A program made the translations under genes and the position numbers. Below are positions 7,905 to 16,594 of a stretch of 45,437 nt of DNA, piece after piece (the first letter of the stretch is position 1; every line of letters starts with the position of its first letter). This DNA is from Eubacterium sp. GTDB lineage: Bacteria; Bacillota; Clostridia; Lachnospirales; Lachnospiraceae. Below the pieces are notes generated by a model, which was not told the origin of the DNA, searched no databases, and saw nothing but the letters and a program-made list of their open reading frames with translations. Location: assembly GCA_017477505.1 (NCBI GenBank), contig JAFUVQ010000045.1, forward strand, positions 1 to 45,437, written 5' to 3'.

Positions 7905-8950
7905 CCTGATACCTCCATCTTGTCGTAATACCGTTGAACTTCCGAAACAGATTGATTCAATAATTCTGCTGCTTTTTGAATATTAATTTCTTCAACATAT
8001 ATAGCCCGAAGAACTAACTGTTTTAACAATAACGGTGTTTCTTCCTTATTAACCCTTGAAGGCTCTTTATCTTTGTATTTTACTTTATTTGCATCAATAT
8101 AGAATCTTTGCTCAACTCCTGAAGAAATAATTCCAGCCTGAGCAGCACGTTTTACAAGCAGATATAACGATATACCATATTCATTACATACCATTTCAAA
8201 ATCATGAGTAATTCTAGTTCTTTTAAGACCTAATTCTCGAACAATATCTTCATTTGAAATAAGAAATGAACCTGCTATTGCCGTTGCCTCCTTTTCATTT
8301 CTTGATTCATCCGTTGAATCAGACCAATCAAACATAAAATGTGCAAGTTCATGAATTATTGTAGTTCTTTTACGTTCAGGTCTCATATTCTTATTTATAA
8401 CTATATAAGGATATCCATTTACAGTTCCATTCATACCCGAAAACGAGTCATTATCAATATCTATCTCAAGAACAAGAATCCCTTTATTTTCAAGCATGCA
8501 TATTATTTCTTCTATAGGTCCATCTTTTTGGAGACTCAAATAATTACGTAATTCTCTAGCATCCTTATCATAATCCCCACCTCTTGTTAATTTATGAGTT
8601 TCTATTGGCTTAGGTAAAGGTTCTCCACCTAAAATCTCAACAGTATCAAAAAATCTACTGAAATACTCTTCTACAGACTCTCTGATAAATTCCTGTTCAG
8701 CTTTAGATAATGAAGATTTCTTTCGAAATTCAAAATGTTCAAACTGCAATTGATCATTTCTAGTTTGGAGGAAATCTATAGTTTTCACTCCAAGTGCTGA
8801 TGCTAGTTTTTTTACAGTTTCCATATCCGGCTTTCTTTTACCACTCTCATAATTTGTAATGGCCATAGGTGTCACATCGCAAGCATCGGCTAAATCTTTT
8901 TTGGTCATTTTCCTCTTTAATCTATAATACTTTAAATTCTTCTCAAACAT
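7901..8950 (-). CDS. XRE-family HTH and ImmA/IrrE metallopeptidase fusion
   Basis: A 349-aa protein. Residues 5-60 are an XRE helix-turn-helix (KKDLADACDVTPMAITNYESGKRKP). Residues ~130-290 are an M78 ImmA/IrrE peptidase with HELAH (200-204) as zinc site and E221 (NEKEATAIAG) as likely third ligand. A C-terminal helical tail follows. Members bind their own promoters and can cleave repressor or antitoxin proteins. AAAGGAGG lies 8 nt before the ATG. It is coupled to the PIN gene: a toxin-antitoxin-like pair in which the HTH part may repress and the peptidase may sense or relieve. Inverted repeats overlap its promoter. Confidence 0.88.
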   Translation of the reverse strand: MFEKNLKYYRLKRKMTKKDLADACDVTPMAITNYESGKRKPDMETVKKLASALGVKTIDFLQTRNDQLQFEHFEFRKKSSLSKAEQEFIRESVEEYFSRFFDTVEILGGEPLPKPIETHKLTRGGDYDKDARELRNYLSLQKDGPIEEIICMLENKGILVLEIDIDNDSFSGMNGTVNGYPYIVINKNMRPERKRTTIIHELAHFMFDWSDSTDESRNEKEATAIAGSFLISNEDIVRELGLKRTRITHDFEMVCNEYGISLYLLVKRAAQAGIISSGVEQRFYIDANKVKYKDKEPSRVNKEETPLLLKQLVLRAIYVEEINIQKAAELLNQSVSEVQRYYDKMEVSG

Positions 8951-8978
8951 GCCATGTGCCTCCTTTATCCCCTTTATG

Positions 8979-9025
8979 TGTTTATTTTATCATTATCTTT
9001 CTCAAAAGTAAACAGTTCATGTTTA
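8979..9025 (-). promoter_or_regulatory. Promoter and candidate operator of the XRE-ImmA gene
   Basis: Minus-strand -35 TTTACT (9007-9012), 17-bp spacer, -10 TAAAAT (8984-8989). A perfect inverted repeat TAAACAGTTCATGTTTA (9009-9025) overlaps the -35. A further half site TGTTTA (8979-8984) overlaps the -10 and another (TAAACA) lies at 9051-9056. This fits autorepression by the XRE domain. The rest of the interval up to 9158 holds only an imperfect hairpin near 9052-9089 and no recognisable gene. Confidence 0.65.
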
Positions 9026-9158
9026 TTTTCATATATATTTTTTATAATAATAAACAGCCAAACTTACCCCGGAAGTAAATTTGACTGTATCCTCCTTACC
9101 ATATTTTGCTCTAACTTTAGCTTGAAGCCAAGAGCAATTTGAAAAGAAAAAACATCCC

Positions 9159-9255
9159 TTATAAATCAAAAAATACGCTTTTTTGAAAAAGGACAAAGTC
9201 TGGGAACACCCTATTTATAAGGTCTCCGTGACTTTGTCCCTATTATGACATATTA
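9159..9255. repeat. ~97-bp repeat, copy B, abutting the chimeric remnant
   Basis: Second copy of the element at 5102-5197, in the same orientation. It keeps both inverted repeats, including GGACAAAGTC/GACTTTGTCC. It again follows the Walker A codons (here GCAACCGGG) and supplies TAA. The bases just before the junction match the intact helicase rather than the truncated copy. Confidence 0.75.
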
Positions 9256-9545
9256 CCCGGTTGCAGATATATCCTTTTGTATGGAAACCGATTCTTTCTG
9301 TATCAGGTGTCGAACCTGTTCCATCTTCTAAGACTGAACTACCTTCACCTATAACTTCTGAACTAGATAATACTGCATCCTCATGATACATACGAAGCTC
9401 GATATTCTTAAAGTCTGCAATCTTATCCAGAGCCTTAGGATCAGTGAACATGTTGTAATCCGTTATGAGGATTCCACCCTTCCTTGAATTCAATTCTTGC
9501 CCACTCAGCGATATTGTCATTAAGTAATTTCTCTATTGTAGATCT
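9256..9545 (-). pseudogene. Chimeric remnant of an AlbA_2-helicase unit
   Basis: Three pieces can be read. 9468-9540 matches the 5' end of the AlbA_2 gene (4801-4873) over 73 nt with one mismatch. Next comes a helicase PLD segment (LITDYNMFTDPKALDKIADF to GFHTKGYI), which has the VLEDGT...TPDTERIG insertion of the intact copy. It then jumps to the Walker A codons (TATATCTGCAACCGGG). The last jump shares TATATCT with both parent sites (about 2810 and 2442 in the intact gene), pointing to a ~368-bp microhomology deletion. The first join occurs at AGGATTC-like sequence. No functional product is expected. Confidence 0.85.
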
Positions 9546-9555
9546 GGCAGACTTT

Positions 9556-10344
9556 CTATACCCCATTCATCATAGTATAGAAAATCCCGTTTAATTGATT
9601 GAAATCTTTTTTCCTGTCATCTGAAATCCTATCAGATATTTCTTTTTGTTTTGGAAGCTCTGTTTTAATATACTCAATAATCTCCGGTATATGTTCGTTC
9701 AGCTCCCCTTCTACTGTGACTGCCTTCCTCTCCAGCAGACTGTCAATTGCCTGTAGCAATGTTTCATTCAGATCACTTTCAGTTCCATCAAAAAGCTTTA
9801 ACAAATCCTCAAACTTCATAGGTGGAATGCTATGATACCTTTCAATCCATCTGCAGCAGAGAAGGGGTCTTAGCGCATATAAATACTTTTTATATTTTAC
9901 TTTGTCGTCTTTCAGGAATCCATTATATGTACTATTTGCAGTTCCGTAATAATGACATAAAGCAGCCTTTTCTGAGAAGAATAGTCTTACCACTTTATTT
10001 ATCTTTTTCCACTCCTCAGTTTCTCTATACACTATTGGAGAATTCGCCCATTCCATAAGATTGGGATTTCCTTTACCAAAAGCAAGAAGAGCCTTCCTCA
10101 GATCCCATCCGTTTATATCCAGCACCTCATCAAGCTGCCACTCTATTACATCTTTTCCCTGATCGATTCTGAGATATTCTTCCTTTTTCTGCAAATATAT
10201 AAAACGCACATCATAATCGCTGTCTGGCGATGCAAAGCCCCACGCACGGCTTCCCGACTCAATGGCATACAGTATTTTCACATCATACTTAGACTCGATT
10301 GCACCTATGTTTTCCTGTATTTCTTTTTCTATATTTCTTTCCAT
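9556..10344 (-). CDS. RlaP-like nucleotidyltransferase
   Basis: A 262-aa protein with the polymerase-beta-type nucleotidyltransferase motif GS (31-32)...D43-Y-D45 (GSRAWGF then SDYDVRF). Later blocks (ELDEV-like region, KGNPNLMEWANSP, ALRPLLCCRWI) match the RlaP/YcgL family (COG3541). These enzymes are presumed to transfer a nucleotide to RNA or another acceptor, and some relatives occur with RNA-repair genes. The substrate here is unknown. It lies 64 bp after a second member of the same family, and the pair may form an operon. AAGGGA precedes the ATG. Confidence 0.82.
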   Translation of the reverse strand: MERNIEKEIQENIGAIESKYDVKILYAIESGSRAWGFASPDSDYDVRFIYLQKKEEYLRIDQGKDVIEWQLDEVLDINGWDLRKALLAFGKGNPNLMEWANSPIVYRETEEWKKINKVVRLFFSEKAALCHYYGTANSTYNGFLKDDKVKYKKYLYALRPLLCCRWIERYHSIPPMKFEDLLKLFDGTESDLNETLLQAIDSLLERKAVTVEGELNEHIPEIIEYIKTELPKQKEISDRISDDRKKDFNQLNGIFYTMMNGV

Positions 10345-10408
10345 ACTATGTATAATCCCTTAAACCGCAAATGTTTTGACACCCTATAACATACGGACTG
10401 CTCTGTTT

Positions 10409-11449
10409 CTAAAGAAACTCTCCCAAAACAACTCTTCTGTTAATCTTTTCCACAAATGCTTCTATCCTTGCCATATCCGGATTATCCGGTAGTTTACTAC
10501 GCAGCTCAGCCTTCCTGTATTTCTCTTCAAATTCAGCTACAATATTATAGAATTCATCATTAAGACGACCATCAACCATATATTTCCCGTCTCTTATACT
10601 TCTGAGCAGTTTCAGTTCATCATCAGGTCTTCTTGTCCGTATAAGACCATTCTCCAGAATATCCGTACCCATCATAAAAAGTCTGACGAGATGCATCGCA
10701 TGCTTATTCAGATGATTATCATCCTTCTTCTTATTGCGCTTTCCTATCTTGTCATACTCCCTGATCACAGTATTCATGGTATTCATCATATCATTATAAG
10801 CTCTTAGCGGAAAATGCTTCATCACTCCATCCACGAAGATTTCCTTATCCAGTCCTTCGGTTACTGCATCATCTATATAAAGATTTGTTTCTCCCTGTCC
10901 GCTTAGAGTCTGTCTTCGATTATAATCATCTAGAGCATACTGCACCGACCTAATGATATGCTCTTCCTGTTCCGGCTGAGTCATTGAATCTCTCGCGATT
11001 GCATTTTGCAGACGCCTGAGCTGTGCATCAGCATAGTGTCCAAATGAAGTCGCAGCTCTTTTGGATAAGAACATATCTTTATTATCCAGTAACTCCATCC
11101 CTGTCTCAGACTTAATGACATACTCATCTTCATCAATCCCCAAAATCTCTATCGTGTTGGGATTACAGTTTATAAGAAGCTTGATAATCTTATTGAAAGA
11201 GTATATTACAGTATCAGTCTTCCTATCTTCAAACTGCTCGAACTCAGTAAATCCTATCAGATCCGATGGAAGATTCAGCGTTATTCCTCTAAAATCAACA
11301 TCGCTTCCTTCTCTATTGGTTCCGTATCCATAACTTCCGGAAACTCCAAGAAGAATTATATGATTCCCCAGCCGTGAATTATCTCGAATAAAATCATATT
11401 CATTTCTTTTTATATATTCTTTGAAGTTCATTTTTATTTCGTCTCCCAT
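10409..11449 (-). CDS. RlaP-like nucleotidyltransferase, longer paralogue
   Basis: A 346-aa protein with GS (38-39)...D50-V-D52 (GVSGSYGYGTNREGSDVDFRGI), the catalytic metal site of the nucleotidyltransferase superfamily. NCNPNTIEILG corresponds to the GNPNLMEW block of its neighbour, and HLVRLFMMGTDIL is a conserved helix of the family. The ATG at 11449 is supported by AAGGAG five bases upstream; an internal ATG at 11431 is weaker. The gene begins 16 bp after the M18 peptidase stop. It may act on RNA or a small molecule; the substrate cannot be told from sequence. Confidence 0.82.
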   Translation of the reverse strand: MGDEIKMNFKEYIKRNEYDFIRDNSRLGNHIILLGVSGSYGYGTNREGSDVDFRGITLNLPSDLIGFTEFEQFEDRKTDTVIYSFNKIIKLLINCNPNTIEILGIDEDEYVIKSETGMELLDNKDMFLSKRAATSFGHYADAQLRRLQNAIARDSMTQPEQEEHIIRSVQYALDDYNRRQTLSGQGETNLYIDDAVTEGLDKEIFVDGVMKHFPLRAYNDMMNTMNTVIREYDKIGKRNKKKDDNHLNKHAMHLVRLFMMGTDILENGLIRTRRPDDELKLLRSIRDGKYMVDGRLNDEFYNIVAEFEEKYRKAELRSKLPDNPDMARIEAFVEKINRRVVLGEFL

Positions 11450-11465
11450 CAGGACTCCTTAAAGC

Positions 11466-12830
11466 TCACTTAAAATAAAATGCATATGCAAACTTTCTGA
11501 GTGAATCCACATCCTCCACACCTGCTGTCTCATATGCTGAATGCATTGCAAGCTGAGCCAGTCCTATATCTGCTGTATTGATAGAGACATGTGAATTGGA
11601 TATATTGCCAAGCGTGCTTCCGCCCGGTTCATCTGAATGATTTACAAATATCTGATAATGAATACCGGAGTCCTCGCAGAGTTTCTTCACAAATGCAGCC
11701 GAAACAGCATCTGTTGTATAGCTCTGTCTTGCACTGAACTTAAGCACGATACCCTCATTCATCTTCGGACTCTGTACGGGATCGTACTTATCGGTATGCG
11801 CAGGATGAAGGGCATGCGCATTATCTGCAGAAATCATAAAACTATTCGCGTATGCTGTGTAATACTCTTCTCTGCTTCTTCCGAGGTTGTCATTTATCCT
11901 GTCTATCAGTTTCTCCAGGAAGTTTGAGTCAGCGCCCTGCTTGGTTCTTGAGCCAACCTCTTCATTATCAAATACACATAATATATTTACATATGATGAA
12001 GCAGCATTGACAACATCACTGCCACCAGCATTTGCAGCATCTATAAATCCATCCAGTGTGCACCATACACACTCCTGATCATCAAGTCTGGATGAACCTA
12101 TAAACTCATCATTTACTCCCCAGACTTTTCCCTTCTCTCTGATATATAAGAAAAGGTCATTTCCAAGTATGCTGTCTTTCTCTACTCCGGCCTTTTCAGC
12201 TATCAGCGACATGATAGTTGCAGCAGTCTTCTCATTTTTAATAGAGTCCTGCTTTGAATCTAACTTTCTGTCTTTGTTCGAATCTTTTGATGTGCTGACT
12301 ATGGGAAGCATATCCTTCTGAAAACTATAGGAATATCCTGAATTTGCATCTCTGTTCATATGTATTGCCAGTGAAGGGATAACTGCTATATCTTTTTCCA
12401 AATTAACCAGCAAGGATTTTATTCCCGATGCTTCTTTCTCATCCCTGACAAGTATTCTTCCCGCAACCGAAAGCGGGCGATCAAACCATGGAGCAAGCAG
12501 CATTCCACCGTACTTTTCAACATTTAGTCTAACATATCCACATCTGTCCATCTCATAATCTTCTTTAAGCTTAGGGCATGGGGAGTCTGAATGACTTGCG
12601 ATAATTCTGAATCCTGTATAATCTTTCTTCGGAACAGTAAATGCAATAATAGAAGAATCATTTCTCGTCACATAGTACTTTCCGCCTTCCGCAAGATTCC
12701 ACACTTCTGATTCCTTAAGTCCTGTAAAGCCCTGTGAATCCAGGATATTCTTTGCATTTTCCACAACATGAAATGCAGTTGGTGACTTATCAATAATATC
12801 CAATATTTTCTCTGCATATTCTCTACCCAT
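11466..12830 (-). CDS. M18 family zinc aminopeptidase
   Basis: A 454-aa cytosolic dinuclear-zinc aminopeptidase (aspartyl aminopeptidase type). Metal and catalytic motifs are visible: H80/D82 in ASHSDSPCPK, FDNEEVGSRT with the catalytic and metal glutamates and aspartate, and ADNAHALHPAH near the C-terminus. Length is normal for ApeB/DAP proteins. GAGGAG lies about 9 nt before the ATG. It heads a possible three-gene run with the two nucleotidyltransferases. A TATAAT (12968-12973, minus) with poor -35 gives a possible promoter about 130 bp upstream. Role: peptide turnover. Confidence 0.93.
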   Translation of the reverse strand: MGREYAEKILDIIDKSPTAFHVVENAKNILDSQGFTGLKESEVWNLAEGGKYYVTRNDSSIIAFTVPKKDYTGFRIIASHSDSPCPKLKEDYEMDRCGYVRLNVEKYGGMLLAPWFDRPLSVAGRILVRDEKEASGIKSLLVNLEKDIAVIPSLAIHMNRDANSGYSYSFQKDMLPIVSTSKDSNKDRKLDSKQDSIKNEKTAATIMSLIAEKAGVEKDSILGNDLFLYIREKGKVWGVNDEFIGSSRLDDQECVWCTLDGFIDAANAGGSDVVNAASSYVNILCVFDNEEVGSRTKQGADSNFLEKLIDRINDNLGRSREEYYTAYANSFMISADNAHALHPAHTDKYDPVQSPKMNEGIVLKFSARQSYTTDAVSAAFVKKLCEDSGIHYQIFVNHSDEPGGSTLGNISNSHVSINTADIGLAQLAMHSAYETAGVEDVDSLRKFAYAFYFK

Positions 12831-13040
12831 CTTTTGTTCTCCTCGTACATCTTTGTAATCTTAGTTTATATTTCTACATAGCTGTCAGAACGATCTTAAC
12901 TCTAAATAAATCATCATTTTTTTCAGCCATTATTGTTCCGCCAATATAAAGTCATTTCCCCTATGCTATTATACATTCCCCCCGTTAATACACAAATTAA
13001 AATTTTATAACTACTCTTTTATATCTACGCAAATAAAGAA

Positions 13041-13065
13041 TCGACGGGGAAATTTTCCCCGCCGA
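13041..13065 (-). terminator. Terminator after the ABC transporter operon
   Basis: GC-rich hairpin centred on CGGGGAAATTTTCCCCG with flanking TCG/CGA pairs. On the minus strand it is followed by TTCTTTATTTG. It lies about 60 bp after the permease stop. The rest of the 12831-13123 interval holds only the candidate M18 promoter. Confidence 0.7.
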
Positions 13066-13123
13066 ATACTAATTCATATTTCTAGTTCATATCCTGCAAA
13101 ACCGGTAGCTCTGAAAATCCATG

Positions 13124-15712
13124 TTACTCCACACGCAGTCTGTCAACTACACTTCTCTTACAAAGCCTGTTGTAAGCGACTACCGGTATAACTACTATCA
13201 TCACACAGATAAATGGAAGGCACACTCCGAGTGGAACAAGTGTGAAGTTCCAGACAAACATAGGCAGCTCAGCCGTCAGCATTTTTATAAGTGTAAAACT
13301 GAGCAGAACAGATACCCCTGTTGAACAGATAATCGTCCAGAAGAAATAAACCATTGCTTCTTTCATCAGCTTTAACTTCTGCTGCCTGCCTGTCATACCT
13401 ACAGCTTCAAGCATTGCAAGTTCTCTGCTTCTGACAATTATTGATGTGATCATAGTATTGGCAAAGTTCATGAGACCGATAAGTCCAAGTATACCGGCAA
13501 CTACAACCCCCACTATCTTTATCATGCTGCCGAAAGAAGCATACTCTTCTTCGATGCTTTCTTTGGAGTCATAATCCATGTTGCTGTTCACTTCATTTGT
13601 ATAGTTCTTAAGCCAGTCATTTACAGATGCTTCCTTCGAGTCCTCTACATTCATAAGAACTCTCATGGCTCCCCAGTCAGAACCGTTAAGTGCCAGGAAC
13701 TCATCTTCGGGAAGAACATAGTTACAATCGCAAAGGCCAAAAGCTCTAAGTCCCAGTGCAAGTGGAATCTCTACTATACCATAAACTTCGTATTCTTTTA
13801 CCGGAGCATTTTCGTAGCTCACATACTCATACTCTTTTCCATTTTCATCAGTGTCTGTAAGAGTCTCCATATACTTTGAATCATAACTTCTTATCTGAAC
13901 CATATCTCCCGGCTTAAGGAAATCAGTCTCGTCTTTATCTGTCATAAATCTGGTCATAAGAACATAATTTCCACTGTTAAATGTATCCCAGTCGATACTG
14001 TCTTTTCCATCTATTGTCTCCAGAACCTTCAGCTTTTCAAAAGCAAGTTTTCCAACACCATAAGTCTTTCCATCTATGGTTTTTGTTTCTCTCATATACT
14101 CGTTTGATGTTTTAATATCTGCCTCCGGATATCCAAGACTTGCATACTTCTCCTTCAGAAGATCTGAATTAAGAAGATTTTCTTCTATCTTAGCCCAGTT
14201 TTCATCATTAAACTCCTGATATCTATCGTTTATATATACTGCTCCAACCTCTTCTACTCCATCTAAAGTAGACAGTTTTTCAATAAGCTCTCCATCAATT
14301 GCCTGTGTTTCTTTGTACGATGCACCCGGATCATCCACTGTAACATCCTGTACACTGAAATCTGAAATGATAAGGTTTTCTACATAACCATCCATGCTAA
14401 AACCACTTACAAATCCGTATACTGAATTAAGAACAACAAGCGCAAGTGAAAGTGAAAGGATTACTGTAACAAGTTTTTTCTTAGGTTTTCCGTTCTTACC
14501 TGTTTCTTCTGTATACTTAACTGTTTCAACCGGTGAAACCTTTGATGCCTTACGGCAAGGCTTCATGGCACTGATTATTACTGTGATATAGGAAAATACA
14601 GCTGCACCGATAAGCATCCATACATTCATATGAAGCTCACCTTTTCCAACATTAACTGTAGTAAACTGTCCGGAAATGACCGGAAGAAGAAATACTGCAA
14701 CCAGAACTCCAAGCGCTATTCCTACAGGAATACCAATGATGGAAATGATATTTGCTCTCTTCATAACAATCTTTCTAAGCTGCTTCTCTGTTGTTCCGAT
14801 TGTCTTAAGAAGTCCGAACTCCTGAATATCTGAAATGATATTTATATCAAATATATTAAATATGATCAGATAACCTGCGAACATAAATACTGCACCAAGT
14901 GCAAGGCATATGATAACTATCGATGGATCAAGGCTGCTTGCTGCATAAGCCCAGTTAACACCGTAATCAACATCTTCTCTGATTCCGGTTCTTGCGATGA
15001 GCGCCTGAACCTTTCCTTCAATATTTATACTGTTACTGAAATTAAAATCTACTGAATATCTGCCAATATAATCAACTGTATCTGATTCCGGAAGTGGTAC
15101 TGTCTTAGCAGGGGCATACTTTTCCTGAAAACTCTTTGAGAAGTATGTCATCTGTGTAGGACTTATAGGATCTCCCTCATAGATTCCGCACACTGTAAAT
15201 TCTTTCTCTATCACTTCATTTTCTAATTCGATATCGAGAGTAACCTTACTTCCCACTTCACATGGAACACCGAGTGTATCAAGTACTACATTACTGAGAA
15301 CAACCTCGTCCTCTGCTTCAGGCATTCTGCCCTTTGTAGGAGCGCTGAATCCATTCTTCGCATTTTCAAGTTCAGCGAAGTAACACTCTGAATGAATCTT
15401 CTTCAGCTCCTCATTTGCAAGCATACCTACCATGATTCTATAATTGACAGATTTAAGCTTTGGATCATCTTTTATCTGATCATACTCAGCCTCTGTAAGA
15501 TACTTAAAACTACCATGACAGCTTCCGCCGGCCTGTCTCATGGAACCTTCCTGCACCTCATTTATCATACTTCCGCCTACTGAGAAAAGTGATGAGAACA
15601 GAAGACTTGTAAGTATTACTGCCATAACAAGTATTACATACTTACTGAGCTTGGCCTTGATTCCACTTGTTGCTATATTGTTTATTGCCTTTTTATTGTT
15701 TACGTTCTTCAT
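13124..15712 (-). CDS. FtsX-type ABC transporter permease
   Basis: An 862-aa membrane protein. A first transmembrane helix (about residues 25-47) is followed by a large extracytoplasmic domain, three helices of a first FtsX core (including FAGYLIIFNIFDI and the PCRKASKVSPVETVKY end), another helix and ~300-aa domain, and a second FtsX core at the C-terminus (MNFANTMITSIIVRSRELAMLEAVGMTGRQ). This double-FtsX layout is seen in MacB/BceB-like exporters for peptides or lipids. The ATG at 15712 is preferred to 15751: AAGGA stands 7 nt before it and the outer ATG has none. The partner ATPase is 68 bp upstream. Substrate unknown; an adjacent two-component system suggests antibiotic or envelope stress. 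Confidence 0.88.
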   Translation of the reverse strand: MKNVNNKKAINNIATSGIKAKLSKYVILVMAVILTSLLFSSLFSVGGSMINEVQEGSMRQAGGSCHGSFKYLTEAEYDQIKDDPKLKSVNYRIMVGMLANEELKKIHSECYFAELENAKNGFSAPTKGRMPEAEDEVVLSNVVLDTLGVPCEVGSKVTLDIELENEVIEKEFTVCGIYEGDPISPTQMTYFSKSFQEKYAPAKTVPLPESDTVDYIGRYSVDFNFSNSINIEGKVQALIARTGIREDVDYGVNWAYAASSLDPSIVIICLALGAVFMFAGYLIIFNIFDINIISDIQEFGLLKTIGTTEKQLRKIVMKRANIISIIGIPVGIALGVLVAVFLLPVISGQFTTVNVGKGELHMNVWMLIGAAVFSYITVIISAMKPCRKASKVSPVETVKYTEETGKNGKPKKKLVTVILSLSLALVVLNSVYGFVSGFSMDGYVENLIISDFSVQDVTVDDPGASYKETQAIDGELIEKLSTLDGVEEVGAVYINDRYQEFNDENWAKIEENLLNSDLLKEKYASLGYPEADIKTSNEYMRETKTIDGKTYGVGKLAFEKLKVLETIDGKDSIDWDTFNSGNYVLMTRFMTDKDETDFLKPGDMVQIRSYDSKYMETLTDTDENGKEYEYVSYENAPVKEYEVYGIVEIPLALGLRAFGLCDCNYVLPEDEFLALNGSDWGAMRVLMNVEDSKEASVNDWLKNYTNEVNSNMDYDSKESIEEEYASFGSMIKIVGVVVAGILGLIGLMNFANTMITSIIVRSRELAMLEAVGMTGRQQKLKLMKEAMVYFFWTIICSTGVSVLLSFTLIKMLTAELPMFVWNFTLVPLGVCLPFICVMIVVIPVVAYNRLCKRSVVDRLRVE

Positions 15713-15780
15713 TTCTTTATCCTTTTGAATATGTTTGTTTCTGTTTTTCATTTCTGAATCCGGATATTTCTATGCCGGGT

Positions 15781-16446
15781 TTAATTCATAATATGTCCAT
15801 CTTCGATTCTGATAGTTCTGTCAGCCATCTGTGCTATCTCATCATTATGTGTGATCATCACGATAGTCTGATTGAATTTATTTCCCGTAGTCTTAAGCAG
15901 TCCCAGCACGTCCTGACTTGTTTTTGTATCAAGATTTCCTGTAGGCTCATCCGCAAGTATTATGGCCGGCTTCGAAGCAAGCGCTCTTGCTATGGCCACT
16001 CTCTGCTGCTGTCCGCCTGAAAGCTTGGAAGGAAGTACCTTTAACTTCTTTTCTATTCCAAGTGTTTCTATTACGTTATCTATGTAATCTTTATCAACTT
16101 TCTTTCCATCCAGCTGGATAGGAAGGACGATATTGTCATATACGGTGATCGACGGAACCAGATTGAAGCTCTGGAATATAAATCCTATCTTTCTTCTTCT
16201 GAAGATGCAGAGCTCATCACCCTTCAGGTTCGAAATGTCTTTATCATCGATTATGACCTTTCCCTCAGTCGGATTATCAAGTCCGCCAAGCATATGAAGA
16301 AGTGTTGACTTACCACTTCCGCTCGTTCCTATGATACTGAGGAACTCACCTCTTTCAACCTGAAGGCTTACATCATCCAGTGCCTTAACAAGTGTCTCAC
16401 CTTCGCCATAATATTTCTTTAAATGTTCTGCAACTAATATACTCAT
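15781..16446 (-). CDS. ABC transporter ATP-binding protein (MacB/LolD type)
   Basis: A 221-aa nucleotide-binding subunit with Walker A GTSGSGKS (40-47), Q-loop [10 protein letters not shown], signature [15 protein letters not shown], Walker [14 protein letters not shown] and switch histidine MITHNDE. The GNLD and FNLVP features are typical of the LolD/MacB subfamily that pairs with FtsX permeases. GGAGG is 10 nt before the ATG. It starts the transporter operon, has its own upstream region after the terminator of the sensor-kinase gene, and ends 68 bp before the permease. Confidence 0.95.
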   Translation of the reverse strand: MSILVAEHLKKYYGEGETLVKALDDVSLQVERGEFLSIIGTSGSGKSTLLHMLGGLDNPTEGKVIIDDKDISNLKGDELCIFRRRKIGFIFQSFNLVPSITVYDNIVLPIQLDGKKVDKDYIDNVIETLGIEKKLKVLPSKLSGGQQQRVAIARALASKPAIILADEPTGNLDTKTSQDVLGLLKTTGNKFNQTIVMITHNDEIAQMADRTIRIEDGHIMN

Positions 16447-16540
16447 TTTGTTATTTCCTCCATTTTTGAGATTAAATCTCTTTTCTTTTTTTATTTGTCC
16501 TTATACTAACATGCACTTCTTTCCAGATTATTTCTGAAAT

Positions 16541-16556
16541 CTTTCACTTTTGAAAG
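16541..16556. promoter_or_regulatory. Palindrome upstream of the ABC transporter operon
   Basis: CTTTCA and TGAAAG (6-bp arms, 4-bp gap) lie about 35 bp upstream of a TATAAG -10-like box on the minus strand. No good -35 is seen, which would fit an activated promoter. A candidate site for the neighbouring OmpR-type regulator; weak evidence. Confidence 0.35.
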
Positions 16557-16560
16557 AATT

Positions 16561-16594
16561 AAAAATGGAGCGATTCCACATGAGAATCACTCCA
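16561..16594 (-). terminator. Terminator after the sensor kinase gene
   Basis: TGGAGCGATTC (16566-16576) pairs with GAATCACTCCA (16584-16594) with one mismatch. On the minus strand the stem is followed by TTTTTAATT. It starts directly after the kinase stop codon and separates the long upstream run from the transporter operon. Confidence 0.85.

Noticed and set aside
13124-16446. Bacitracin-type BceAB assignment
   Set aside because: The permease has a double-FtsX layout with two large external domains rather than the BceB pattern, so the name is not justified.
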